Of a stretch of 31,565 nt of DNA, positions 14,673 through 21,505 are shown in pieces. Under the pieces are notes generated by a model. The model was not told the origin of the DNA. It saw only the letters and a program-made list of their open reading frames with translations, and did not search any database. The DNA is from an uncultured Parabacteroides sp. (GTDB lineage: Bacteria > Bacteroidota > Bacteroidia > Bacteroidales > Tannerellaceae): the NCBI GenBank assembly GCA_937890135.1, contig CALBYC010000206.1:1-31565 (forward strand), written 5' to 3'. Positions within the stretch are counted from its first letter, which is position 1. Every line of letters starts with the position of its first letter. The position numbers and the translations under genes are program-made.

Positions 14673-17432
14673 TTAAAACTTGTAACTGACATTTACTAAG
14701 AAATTTCTTCCCGGGCGGTACTGGCGGTTGATTTGTTCAATCTCTCCGTGGCTTGTTTCTTGGTATTGCTGGTAAGTTATCTTCTCACCTAACAAGTCAC
14801 GCACGCCAACCTTTACCTCGAAATGATCTCCTAATTGTTTAGACAAGCTCAAATCAATCGTATTACGGGGCATTTCATAAGAATCAGGGACATTCACGAT
14901 GTTCTCACCCGTACCCATGCTTCGTCCGACGCCAATGATACGTTTCCCGATTCGATTGTAAAGCACGGCAGCACTCCAACCTTTATTCTGGTAGAATAGT
15001 CCGGTATTTACCAAATAAGGAGACTGACCTTGCATAGGTCTGTTCTTTTGAAGGGAATTATCATCAAAATGCACCTTGCTTTTGATTAATGAGCCGTTAA
15101 AGCTCCAGCTAAAATTGTTCAATCCTATGAAATCCAAATTTTTACGAATATCCAATTCTATCCCATAATTGTCTGCATTGTTGGCATTCACATTGGAATA
15201 AGTATAATCCGTTCCTCCATTAATTGTATATACCCACTCAATCGGATCTTTGAATCGTTTGTAGAACAATGACACATTCAACAATTCGCCATCCGCCGGA
15301 TAAAGCTCATACGAAATATCGATATTATCGACATAAGCAGGCTTCAAAGCCGCATTTCCTTCCACGTTGCTTGCCAAATCAAAATCATAAAAGACCGAAG
15401 TGGACACTTCACGGAACTCGGGACGATTCACCGACCGCCCGTACGACAAACGGAACTGGTTCTTTTCGTCAAGCTTGTAAGTACAATTGAGCGAAGGGAA
15501 GAAATCATTGTAGGTATAATATAGATTCTGATGGCTCTCTTCATACTGCCGGGTATTGCTAACCAACTTCATCCTGTCATGCTCAAAACGCACGCCAGCG
15601 TACACATTCAAATTACCGAAAGGAAGGTTGAATGCAACATAACCCGCATTCAACATGTTGTTACCTTCATAATTGTTTGTATAATCGACCTTCTCCAGTA
15701 ACGAGAGTTTATCAGCGCCATAATTAGAATCCTGCAACAATTGAGTCGGGATGTCCATGGCTGCATAGGACGAAGGCAAGCTACCTGCGTTCCATGTGTA
15801 CAAGAAATAACGAGTGTCATATTTTCGTGTTCTGTATTCGGTATAAACGCCCGCTTTCAACAAAGGATTGAACTCTCCGAAGTCAAAAGTATGTTGATAA
15901 TTCACGTTGGCAGAAAGGATGTGCTCGTCCAAACGAGAAAACTCGCGATTCACATCATTGATATTCTCAATCATAAACTGTTTGCTTTCATCGTCCATGA
16001 CACGCGTAAACCTTCTTCTATCAGGCATATTACGATTTGCATAAGAATATCCAGCGCTCCAATCCAATTTATCCACATCGCCTATCGAATGTTTTCCAGT
16101 AAGCTGACCGCTATACGTGCTCCGGCTTTGATAGTAATACTCCGCTTGCGATTCATATTCGCTTTGCGCATTATATCCCAAACGGGTCGTCAACCTGTCT
16201 TTCCCCAATTGGTTAAATATGTTCTTCAATTCATACCGGCTATTGCCGTTCGCTGTAACATACGTAACATTCCACATAGCCCCCAAGCGGACATTTTGGT
16301 TGTATTGGTTGTCTGTATATTGATGCAAGTAGTTCGACCTGTCATTGGTCACGTCATAACTTCCAAACAGATTGTTTTCCATATTCAGATAAGTCCTCTT
16401 CGCATTGCTATAGTTCAATACGCCCAACATGGCCCATGTACTTCCGGAATCTCTGACCCAACGATGGCTAAAGTTCATGCTCAAATTCAAGTCTGGCAGG
16501 GCGTTTCTTTTGCGTATGTTCCAGTCATTGTTGAAACCATTGTTCAACAAACTATAATTGTTGGGCTGATTATTATCCGACTTAAGCTGGGTGAATATGC
16601 CATTATCCAAACTGCGTAACCCATTATCAAATCCCAAGAAATCAGTCGCACTGTTCTTATTATACAAGAAATCACGGAAATGCGCCCGGTCATTCACATT
16701 GCTTCCCACTGAAAATCCAAAAGTATTATTGTTAGGTACGTCCTTGGTGTTAATCAAAATGAAACCACCGGTGAAATCTGCCGGATATTCAGGAGATGAA
16801 CTCTTGACGACTACGATATTGTCAAGCTGGGAAGAAGGAATGATATCAAAAGAGAAAGCGCGTGCATCCGCTTCACTACTTGGAACGGCACTGTGGTTAA
16901 TCCAAACATTGTTATAACGTTGCGACAATCCACGAACCATTACGAACTTTCCATCAATTATACTGATGCCCGGTATTCGCCGAATGACCTCCGAGGCATC
17001 CTTGTCCTGCGTCCTCGTGATTTGCTGGGCAGAAACGCCGGTCTGCACGACCAACCCTTTTCGTTGCTGGGACAGCAAAGCCATTTCCGTATTCTTTTTG
17101 GCTTCCGCCACGACAACCACTTCATTGAGTTGCGTATCGTCCGAAAGCATTTCTATGCGAATATTGGCTAAACCTTCCACGGAAACATCCACTGTCTGCG
17201 TGATATATGATATGTAAGATACGATTATCTGGTAGGTTCCATTGCGTAAACCGGCTAATTCGAAGTTCCCATCAATATCGGTAACTGTTCCGGTCGTTGT
17301 TCCTTTCACCTGTATGGCCGCCCCAATCAAGGGTTCTTGTGTGCTTTTATCCACAACAGTTCCACGAATAGCTGCTCCATATACGGAAATATTTATCATA
17401 AAAGCAGCCAAGAGAAGTAAAAATCCTTTCAT
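14673..17432 (-). CDS. TonB-dependent outer membrane receptor
   Basis: A 919-residue receptor from ATG 17432 (MKGFLLLLAAFMINIS); the ATG at 17459 adds nine residues without helping the signal. The order is signal peptide (about 1-20), carboxypeptidase-regulatory-like beta sandwich (AAIRGTVVDKSTQEPLIGA to about residue 95), plug domain (about 125-235, with GLVVQTGVSAQQ and IPGISIIDGKFVMVRGLSQRYNN) and a large beta barrel ending in LVNVSYKF with the C-terminal Phe used by the barrel assembly machinery. It imports a ligand with energy from TonB-ExbBD. It is not paired with SusD but with a beta-helix lipoprotein, so it is not a classical SusC glycan importer. Confidence 0.92.
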   Translation of the reverse strand: MKGFLLLLAAFMINISVYGAAIRGTVVDKSTQEPLIGAAIQVKGTTTGTVTDIDGNFELAGLRNGTYQIIVSYISYITQTVDVSVEGLANIRIEMLSDDTQLNEVVVVAEAKKNTEMALLSQQRKGLVVQTGVSAQQITRTQDKDASEVIRRIPGISIIDGKFVMVRGLSQRYNNVWINHSAVPSSEADARAFSFDIIPSSQLDNIVVVKSSSPEYPADFTGGFILINTKDVPNNNTFGFSVGSNVNDRAHFRDFLYNKNSATDFLGFDNGLRSLDNGIFTQLKSDNNQPNNYSLLNNGFNNDWNIRKRNALPDLNLSMNFSHRWVRDSGSTWAMLGVLNYSNAKRTYLNMENNLFGSYDVTNDRSNYLHQYTDNQYNQNVRLGAMWNVTYVTANGNSRYELKNIFNQLGKDRLTTRLGYNAQSEYESQAEYYYQSRSTYSGQLTGKHSIGDVDKLDWSAGYSYANRNMPDRRRFTRVMDDESKQFMIENINDVNREFSRLDEHILSANVNYQHTFDFGEFNPLLKAGVYTEYRTRKYDTRYFLYTWNAGSLPSSYAAMDIPTQLLQDSNYGADKLSLLEKVDYTNNYEGNNMLNAGYVAFNLPFGNLNVYAGVRFEHDRMKLVSNTRQYEESHQNLYYTYNDFFPSLNCTYKLDEKNQFRLSYGRSVNRPEFREVSTSVFYDFDLASNVEGNAALKPAYVDNIDISYELYPADGELLNVSLFYKRFKDPIEWVYTINGGTDYTYSNVNANNADNYGIELDIRKNLDFIGLNNFSWSFNGSLIKSKVHFDDNSLQKNRPMQGQSPYLVNTGLFYQNKGWSAAVLYNRIGKRIIGVGRSMGTGENIVNVPDSYEMPRNTIDLSLSKQLGDHFEVKVGVRDLLGEKITYQQYQETSHGEIEQINRQYRPGRNFLVNVSYKF

Positions 17433-17456
17433 ATTCCTTTGTTCTTTATTCGAGGA

Positions 17457-17488
17457 CAAAACTACTACTCCAGCGTTGCGATATCAAT
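17457..17488 (-). promoter_or_regulatory. promoter of the TonB-dependent receptor operon
   Basis: The -7 box TAGTTTTG (17457-17464) and an ATTG at 17485-17488 (-33 like) are 20 nt apart. The -7 box lies 24 nt upstream of the receptor start. Confidence 0.55.
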
Positions 17489-17554
17489 GCAAATATTTGA
17501 CATTTATTTGAATATATGTTTTCATTTCTGTTACACTTGGCGTTCTATAAAATA

Positions 17555-17589
17555 AAGAAGAGGATATGCTTTTGACATATCCTCTTCTT
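17555..17589 (-). terminator. terminator of the tRNA-Ser gene
   Basis: A perfect 14-bp stem (17555-17568 with 17576-17589) and 7-nt loop, followed on the minus strand by TTATTTTATA. It lies 5 nt past the tRNA 3' end. Confidence 0.85.
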
Positions 17590-17594
17590 ATATG

Positions 17595-17681
17595 CGGAAA
17601 AACAGGGATTCGAACCCTGGGAACAGTTGCCCGTTCACCGCATTTCGAGTGCGGCCCGATCGACCACTCCGGCATTTTTCC
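17595..17681 (-). tRNA. tRNA-Ser (anticodon CGA)
   Basis: On the minus strand an acceptor stem GGAAAAA pairs with TTTTTCC, followed by discriminator G. The anticodon stem-loop is CCGCA-CTCGAAA-TGCGG, giving anticodon CGA for UCG codons. A long variable arm (about 14 nt, GAACGGGCAACTGTTC) marks a class II tRNA, and the T arm is CAGGG-TTCGAAT-CCCTG. Length is 87 nt, and the CCA end is not encoded. Confidence 0.95.
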
Positions 17682-17692
17682 TTTTACCGTTG

Positions 17693-17700
17693 CAAAGATA
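17693..17700 (-). promoter_or_regulatory. -7 box of the tRNA-Ser gene
   Basis: The minus strand reads TATCTTTG, matching TAnnTTTG, 11 nt before the tRNA 5' end. No good -33 box is seen; it lies in the gap between the oxidoreductase stop (17740) and the tRNA. Confidence 0.55.
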
Positions 17701-17739
17701 ATGGAAAAATCGGTTAGGTTGTTCTCTGTTTCTCGTTTT

Positions 17740-20031
17740 TTATTCAGCCATGGAGAGTTGTTTATGCATTGCAGCAGCAGCACGTCGGCCATCGCCCATC
17801 GCTAATATCACGGTAGCACCGCCACGGACTATATCGCCTCCTGCGAAAATCATCGGGATAGACGACTCCATGTCGTCATTTACCGTAATTGTGCCCTTTT
17901 TCCCTAACACAAGTCCCGGGATAGAATGAGGGACGATAGGATTCGGAGAGACACCTACGCTGACAATAGCCAAATCAATATCTAACGTTTCAGTAGCTCC
18001 CGGTATTGCAACAGGTTTTCTACGACCAGAAGCGTCCGGTTCCCCCAATTCCATTTTCTGCAACACAACTTGCTTCACTTTGCCTTGCTCATCCGGAATA
18101 TATTCAATCGGGTTATGAAGGGTCAAAAACTCCACACCTTCCTCTTTCGCATGTTTGACCTCTTCTATGCGGGCAGGCATCTCTTCTTCGGAACGCCGGT
18201 AAATTATCATTGCTTTTTCCGCACCCAACCGTTTGGCAGTACGCACTGAGTCCATTGCCGTATTTCCCCCTCCAATAACTGCCACACGTTTGCCGAACGC
18301 AACAGGCGTATCTGATTCCGGGTTAGCGGCATCCATCAAATTAACCCGTGTCAAGTATTCGTTTGAAGACATAATATTGATGCAGTTCTCGCCAGGTATG
18401 TTCATGAAGTTAGGCAGTCCTGCTCCCGAAGCGACAAAAACGCCCTTGAAACCGTCCGCTTTCAAATCTTCCACACTAATCGTTTTCCCGACAATGCAGT
18501 CCTTGACGAATGTTACTCCCAGCTTGGACAGATTATCGATTTCCACATCCACTATCTTATTGGGCAATCGGAACTCGGGAATGCCATATTTCAGCACCCC
18601 TCCTATTTCATGCAAAGCCTCAAACACCGTAACATCATAGCCATATTTTGCCATATCCCCCGCAAAGGAAAGGCCGGCAGGGCCGGAACCAACTACCGCA
18701 ATCTTGATGCCATTCTTCTTCTCAACCACGGGGACACTCAGCTGTCCGCTTTCGCGCTCAAAGTCAGCAGCGAAACGTTCCAAATATCCGATAGCGACAG
18801 CATCATGGTTCATCTTCAAATGGATGCATTTTGATTCACACTGTTTTTCCTGCGGGCATACACGACCGCAAACAGCAGGCAACGCACTCGTCTCTTTCAA
18901 GATCCGAGCCGCCTCGAGGAACTCTCCTCTCTCTATGTTCTTGATGAAACAAGGGATATTAATCCCTACCGGACAACCAGACATGCAGGATGGATTGGCG
19001 CAATCCAAACATCTCTTGGCTTCATTCAACGCTTGTTCCTGCGTCAGCCCTTGGTTTACTTCCTCCAAACGGGTATGGGAACGGTATTCCGGATTCAACT
19101 CGTTCATCTTTGCACGAGGAATGGCAGTGCGCTCCTTAGGTTTCATGGCTTTGCGTAATTCTTCACGCCAAAGTGCGTTCCTGCTTTCTGAAGCAGCATT
19201 GGGAGACGTGGATTGGTCATCCAATTTATCCATTTCCTTACGCTCTATCTCCTTGAAAGCTCCCATTCGCTTCAACATCTCATCAAAATCGACCTGGTGA
19301 CCATCGAACTCGGGGCCATCCACGCAGACAAATTTGGTTTTCCCTCCAACTGAGATACGACAAGCGCCACACATCCCGGTTCCATCCACCATAATCGTAT
19401 TCAAGGAAACTTCTGTCGGTACATCATATTTCTTCGTAAGCAAACAAACATATTTCATCATAATGGCAGGGCCTATCGCAAAACATTTGTCTACCTTTTC
19501 CCGTTTGATGACAGACTCCACACCTTCCGTAACCAAGCCTTTTCGCCCATAAGAACCATCATCGGTCATGATAATGACTTCATCCGAACTTGCACGCATT
19601 TCCCTTTCCAATATAATCAACTCCTTAGAGCGACCTGCCAAAACTGTAATGACACGGTTTCCGGCAGCCTTCAAAGCCTGGACGATAGGAAGCATAGGGG
19701 CTACGCCCACTCCGCCACCTGCACAGACGACTGTTCCGAAATTCTCGATATGGGTCGCCTGTCCCAACGGACCAACGACATCTGTTATTTCGTCTCCTGG
19801 CTCCAATTGGCACAATTTGGTTGAGGAAAGCCCCACTTCCTGAATGACTAACGAGATAGTGCCCTCCTTCGGGTCAGCCTCAGCGATGGTTAAAGGCATT
19901 CGTTCTCCTTTTTCCCCGACGCGTACAATCACAAAGTGACCTGCCTTGCGAGAACGGGCAATCAATGGGGCTTCGACGACCATTTTCACCACCTTTTCCG
20001 AAAAATGTTCTTTGCTTACTATTTTATTCAT
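17740..20031 (-). CDS. fused ferredoxin-NADP reductase-like / glutamate synthase small subunit-like oxidoreductase (NfnAB/SudAB type)
   Basis: A 763-residue fusion. The N-terminal part (about 1-260) is a ferredoxin:NAD(P)+ reductase / PyrK-like FAD-NAD module with CAGGGVGVAPMLP (103-115) and the [2Fe-2S] Cys set 221, 224 and 236 in DGTGMCGACR...FVCVDGPEFDGH. After a linker, residues 300-763 resemble the GltD family: [4Fe-4S] Cys 341, 344, 349, 353 and 388, 392, 398, 402, FAD-binding VGSGPAG (447-453) and an NADP-binding VIGGGNTAMDS. The two halves match the NfnA and NfnB subunits of electron-bifurcating NADH-dependent ferredoxin:NADP+ oxidoreductase, or sulfide dehydrogenase SudBA. The common label glutamate synthase small subunit is likely misleading, as no gltB lies near. 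It follows the GroES-like gene by 25 nt in one operon. Confidence 0.88.
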   Translation of the reverse strand: MNKIVSKEHFSEKVVKMVVEAPLIARSRKAGHFVIVRVGEKGERMPLTIAEADPKEGTISLVIQEVGLSSTKLCQLEPGDEITDVVGPLGQATHIENFGTVVCAGGGVGVAPMLPIVQALKAAGNRVITVLAGRSKELIILEREMRASSDEVIIMTDDGSYGRKGLVTEGVESVIKREKVDKCFAIGPAIMMKYVCLLTKKYDVPTEVSLNTIMVDGTGMCGACRISVGGKTKFVCVDGPEFDGHQVDFDEMLKRMGAFKEIERKEMDKLDDQSTSPNAASESRNALWREELRKAMKPKERTAIPRAKMNELNPEYRSHTRLEEVNQGLTQEQALNEAKRCLDCANPSCMSGCPVGINIPCFIKNIERGEFLEAARILKETSALPAVCGRVCPQEKQCESKCIHLKMNHDAVAIGYLERFAADFERESGQLSVPVVEKKNGIKIAVVGSGPAGLSFAGDMAKYGYDVTVFEALHEIGGVLKYGIPEFRLPNKIVDVEIDNLSKLGVTFVKDCIVGKTISVEDLKADGFKGVFVASGAGLPNFMNIPGENCINIMSSNEYLTRVNLMDAANPESDTPVAFGKRVAVIGGGNTAMDSVRTAKRLGAEKAMIIYRRSEEEMPARIEEVKHAKEEGVEFLTLHNPIEYIPDEQGKVKQVVLQKMELGEPDASGRRKPVAIPGATETLDIDLAIVSVGVSPNPIVPHSIPGLVLGKKGTITVNDDMESSIPMIFAGGDIVRGGATVILAMGDGRRAAAAMHKQLSMAE

Positions 20032-20056
20032 ATAATCGCTATTTTAATGTAGATTA

Positions 20057-20440
20057 TCATTCAAACAAACCCTCATCGCGTACCAGCATCAAAATGGCAG
20101 CATGGGGAACAATCAGGTATTTTTCATCATTAAAGCTAATTTCATAGGCTGCGTTTTGCAAGTAAACAGCTAAATCTCCCTCCTGAGCTTGCAGAGGCAA
20201 GTAGCGGACTTCTCCTTCTTTCGACTCCCAAACTTCCCTTTCTTCGTTTTGTGCGGGCAAGGGATAGCCCGGACCTACTTTGATTACATATCCGCATTGG
20301 ATTTTATCTTTATCTTGCACGGTAGGAGGCAAATACAAACCCGACTTGGTTTGACTTTGAGGATTCTTAGGCTTGATAAGAATCTTATCTCCCACCATCA
20401 GGAATTTCTTGATATCCTTCTGTTCTAAAGTTAATTGCAT
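20057..20440 (-). CDS. GroES-like (chaperonin-10 fold) protein
   Basis: A 127-residue protein with a Cpn10 pattern: VGDKILIKPKNPQSQTKSGLYLPPT at 16-40 (strand plus mobile-loop-like segment), VIKVGPG at 52-58, EGDLAVYLQNAAYEISFNDEKYLIV and a C-terminal AAILMLVRD. It is about 30 residues longer than classic GroES (about 95), with an insertion rich in Glu around residues 60-80 (AQNEEREVWESKEGEVRY). No groEL is next to it, so it is a paralogue rather than the main co-chaperonin. It has a complete promoter and an unusually strong ribosome-binding site, and leads into the Nfn-like oxidoreductase gene. The role is not known; help in folding or cluster assembly of the oxidoreductase is speculation. 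Confidence 0.75.
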   Translation of the reverse strand: MQLTLEQKDIKKFLMVGDKILIKPKNPQSQTKSGLYLPPTVQDKDKIQCGYVIKVGPGYPLPAQNEEREVWESKEGEVRYLPLQAQEGDLAVYLQNAAYEISFNDEKYLIVPHAAILMLVRDEGLFE

Positions 20441-20446
20441 GGTATA

Positions 20447-20453
20447 TCTCCTT
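20447..20453 (-). promoter_or_regulatory. strong Shine-Dalgarno site of the GroES-like gene
   Basis: AAGGAGA lies 6 nt before the ATG at 20440. Bacteroidota genes rarely have so full a Shine-Dalgarno match; most other genes here have none. Confidence 0.6.
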
Positions 20454-20471
20454 ATTGTTCATTTTCCGTAA

Positions 20472-20503
20472 CAAAACTATAAAAGATTTGACTTATAAAC
20501 AAA
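20472..20503 (-). promoter_or_regulatory. promoter of the GroES-like / oxidoreductase operon
   Basis: The -7 box TAGTTTTG (20472-20479) and -33 box TTTG (20500-20503) are spaced by exactly 20 nt, a full consensus match. The promoter starts right after the stop codon of the lysO C-terminal gene at 20504. Confidence 0.75.
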
Positions 20504-21127
20504 TCATGAACAAAAGAAAGAAACTAAAATAGGAACGCTAATATCCACGAGAATCCCGTGCAAGATGGAGACAAACACCAAATCCTTTCCACTGTATTTG
20601 GCAATTATAGGCAATGTCGTGTCCATGGTCGTGGCTCCTCCTGCACAGATAGGGGCTAATCTACCAAAATATCTTTTGAACAACGGCGCGCCCAGCAAGG
20701 CATATATCTCTCTCAGCATATTTGAAATCAAAGCTATTGTTCCTAATTCAGAAGCTGCCTGGATTCCTATTGTCGGTTCTTTCAGTTGCGTGATCAATAT
20801 CGACGAAAGTGAATAATAGGCAAATCCGCTTCCGACGGCCAAGGTCTCCATGAAACTCCAACGATTAATGAAAATGCTAACCAAAGAAGTAAAAAGAAGC
20901 GTCCCGCCAATGGTAGCCAACGGGACCAGCAACAGTCGCGGGCGAATGCTATGCAGGATTTCTTTCAACTTTTTGTCACTTCCTATGCTGATGCCTACTT
21001 GGAACATGAGCAAATAGAGTACGTACATGGACAAATCGGAATCGGAAATCCAGTCAGGAACAAAGTCCAACCATCCCAATAGACATCCTAAGAGGAAAAA
21101 CGAGACGACTATCAAACTGCCCTTCAC
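20504..21127 (-). CDS. LysO-family exporter, C-terminal part
   Basis: A 207-residue membrane protein with about six hydrophobic helices. It contains VGISIGSDKKLKEI, GSGFAYYSLSSILITQL and GGATTMDTTLPIIAKYSG, motifs of the lysine exporter LysO (DUF340) family. In E. coli LysO is one chain of about 300 residues; here the same content is divided between this gene and the 93-residue gene before it, overlapping by 4 nt (ATGA at 21124-21127), which suggests translational coupling and a two-chain transporter. The substrate could be lysine or a related cation; that is family knowledge, not shown here. Confidence 0.85.
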   Translation of the reverse strand: MKGSLIVVSFFLLGCLLGWLDFVPDWISDSDLSMYVLYLLMFQVGISIGSDKKLKEILHSIRPRLLLVPLATIGGTLLFTSLVSIFINRWSFMETLAVGSGFAYYSLSSILITQLKEPTIGIQAASELGTIALISNMLREIYALLGAPLFKRYFGRLAPICAGGATTMDTTLPIIAKYSGKDLVFVSILHGILVDISVPILVSFFCS

Positions 21128-21405
21128 TCTTTTTCCTCCTTCTCTTTAAAGAAATAACGATATACCGCCCACGCCATGACGACACTGCCCAAGGTCGAAG
21201 CCACAGAAATCAAAACGGCCTGTGTTCCCAAGACCCCCAAATTGTCGACTATCTCTGGATTCCCCCCCACTGATATTCCTAACAAGAACAATAATATACA
21301 GATGGTATATTGTATCGGTTGCCCAATGTGCTGGAGCAGGCTGATTTTGCGGAATAAATATCCAACGCCAATACCCAAAAACAGGATGCTGATTACCACA
21401 AACAT
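21124..21405 (-). CDS. LysO-family exporter, N-terminal part
   Basis: A 93-residue membrane protein. I chose ATG 21405 (MFVVISILFLGIGVGYLFRK) because it sits about 24 nt downstream of a -7 box and begins at the first helix; the longer frame to 21474 would run through the promoter. Three hydrophobic helices are seen, with LLGISVGGNPEIVDNLG between the second and third, the N-terminal DUF340/LysO pattern. A polar tail KEKEEKE ends in the overlap with the downstream gene. Split LysO pairs are common in Bacteroidota, so this is unlikely to be a pseudogene. Confidence 0.8.
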   Translation of the reverse strand: MFVVISILFLGIGVGYLFRKISLLQHIGQPIQYTICILLFLLGISVGGNPEIVDNLGVLGTQAVLISVASTLGSVVMAWAVYRYFFKEKEEKE

Positions 21406-21429
21406 AATTAATCGTTTTTTATTTGAAAG

Positions 21430-21437
21430 CAAATATA
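21430..21437 (-). promoter_or_regulatory. -7 box of the split lysO operon
   Basis: The minus strand reads TATATTTG, 24 nt upstream of the start at 21405. No clear -33 box. It lies back-to-back with the GH92 promoter on the other strand. Confidence 0.45.
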
Positions 21438-21460
21438 CGAAATGAACCAATAAAAATCCG

Positions 21461-21468
21461 TACGTTTG
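21461..21468 (+). promoter_or_regulatory. -7 box of the GH92 gene
   Basis: TACGTTTG on the plus strand matches TAnnTTTG and lies 37 nt upstream of the GTG start at 21506. No good -33 box. Confidence 0.45.
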
Positions 21469-21505
21469 CAACAATAATAAAAACTAAATCAATTATAATC
21501 TCACA

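Noticed and set aside
15741..16619. A 292-codon plus-strand frame opposite the TonB-dependent receptor
   Set aside because: It lies fully inside the well-supported receptor gene on the other strand and reads as low-information antisense text.
17740..20031. Glutamate synthase function for the fused oxidoreductase
   Set aside because: The GltD-like half is fused to a PyrK/ferredoxin reductase-like half and no large gltB subunit lies nearby; an Nfn/Sud-type electron transfer role fits better.
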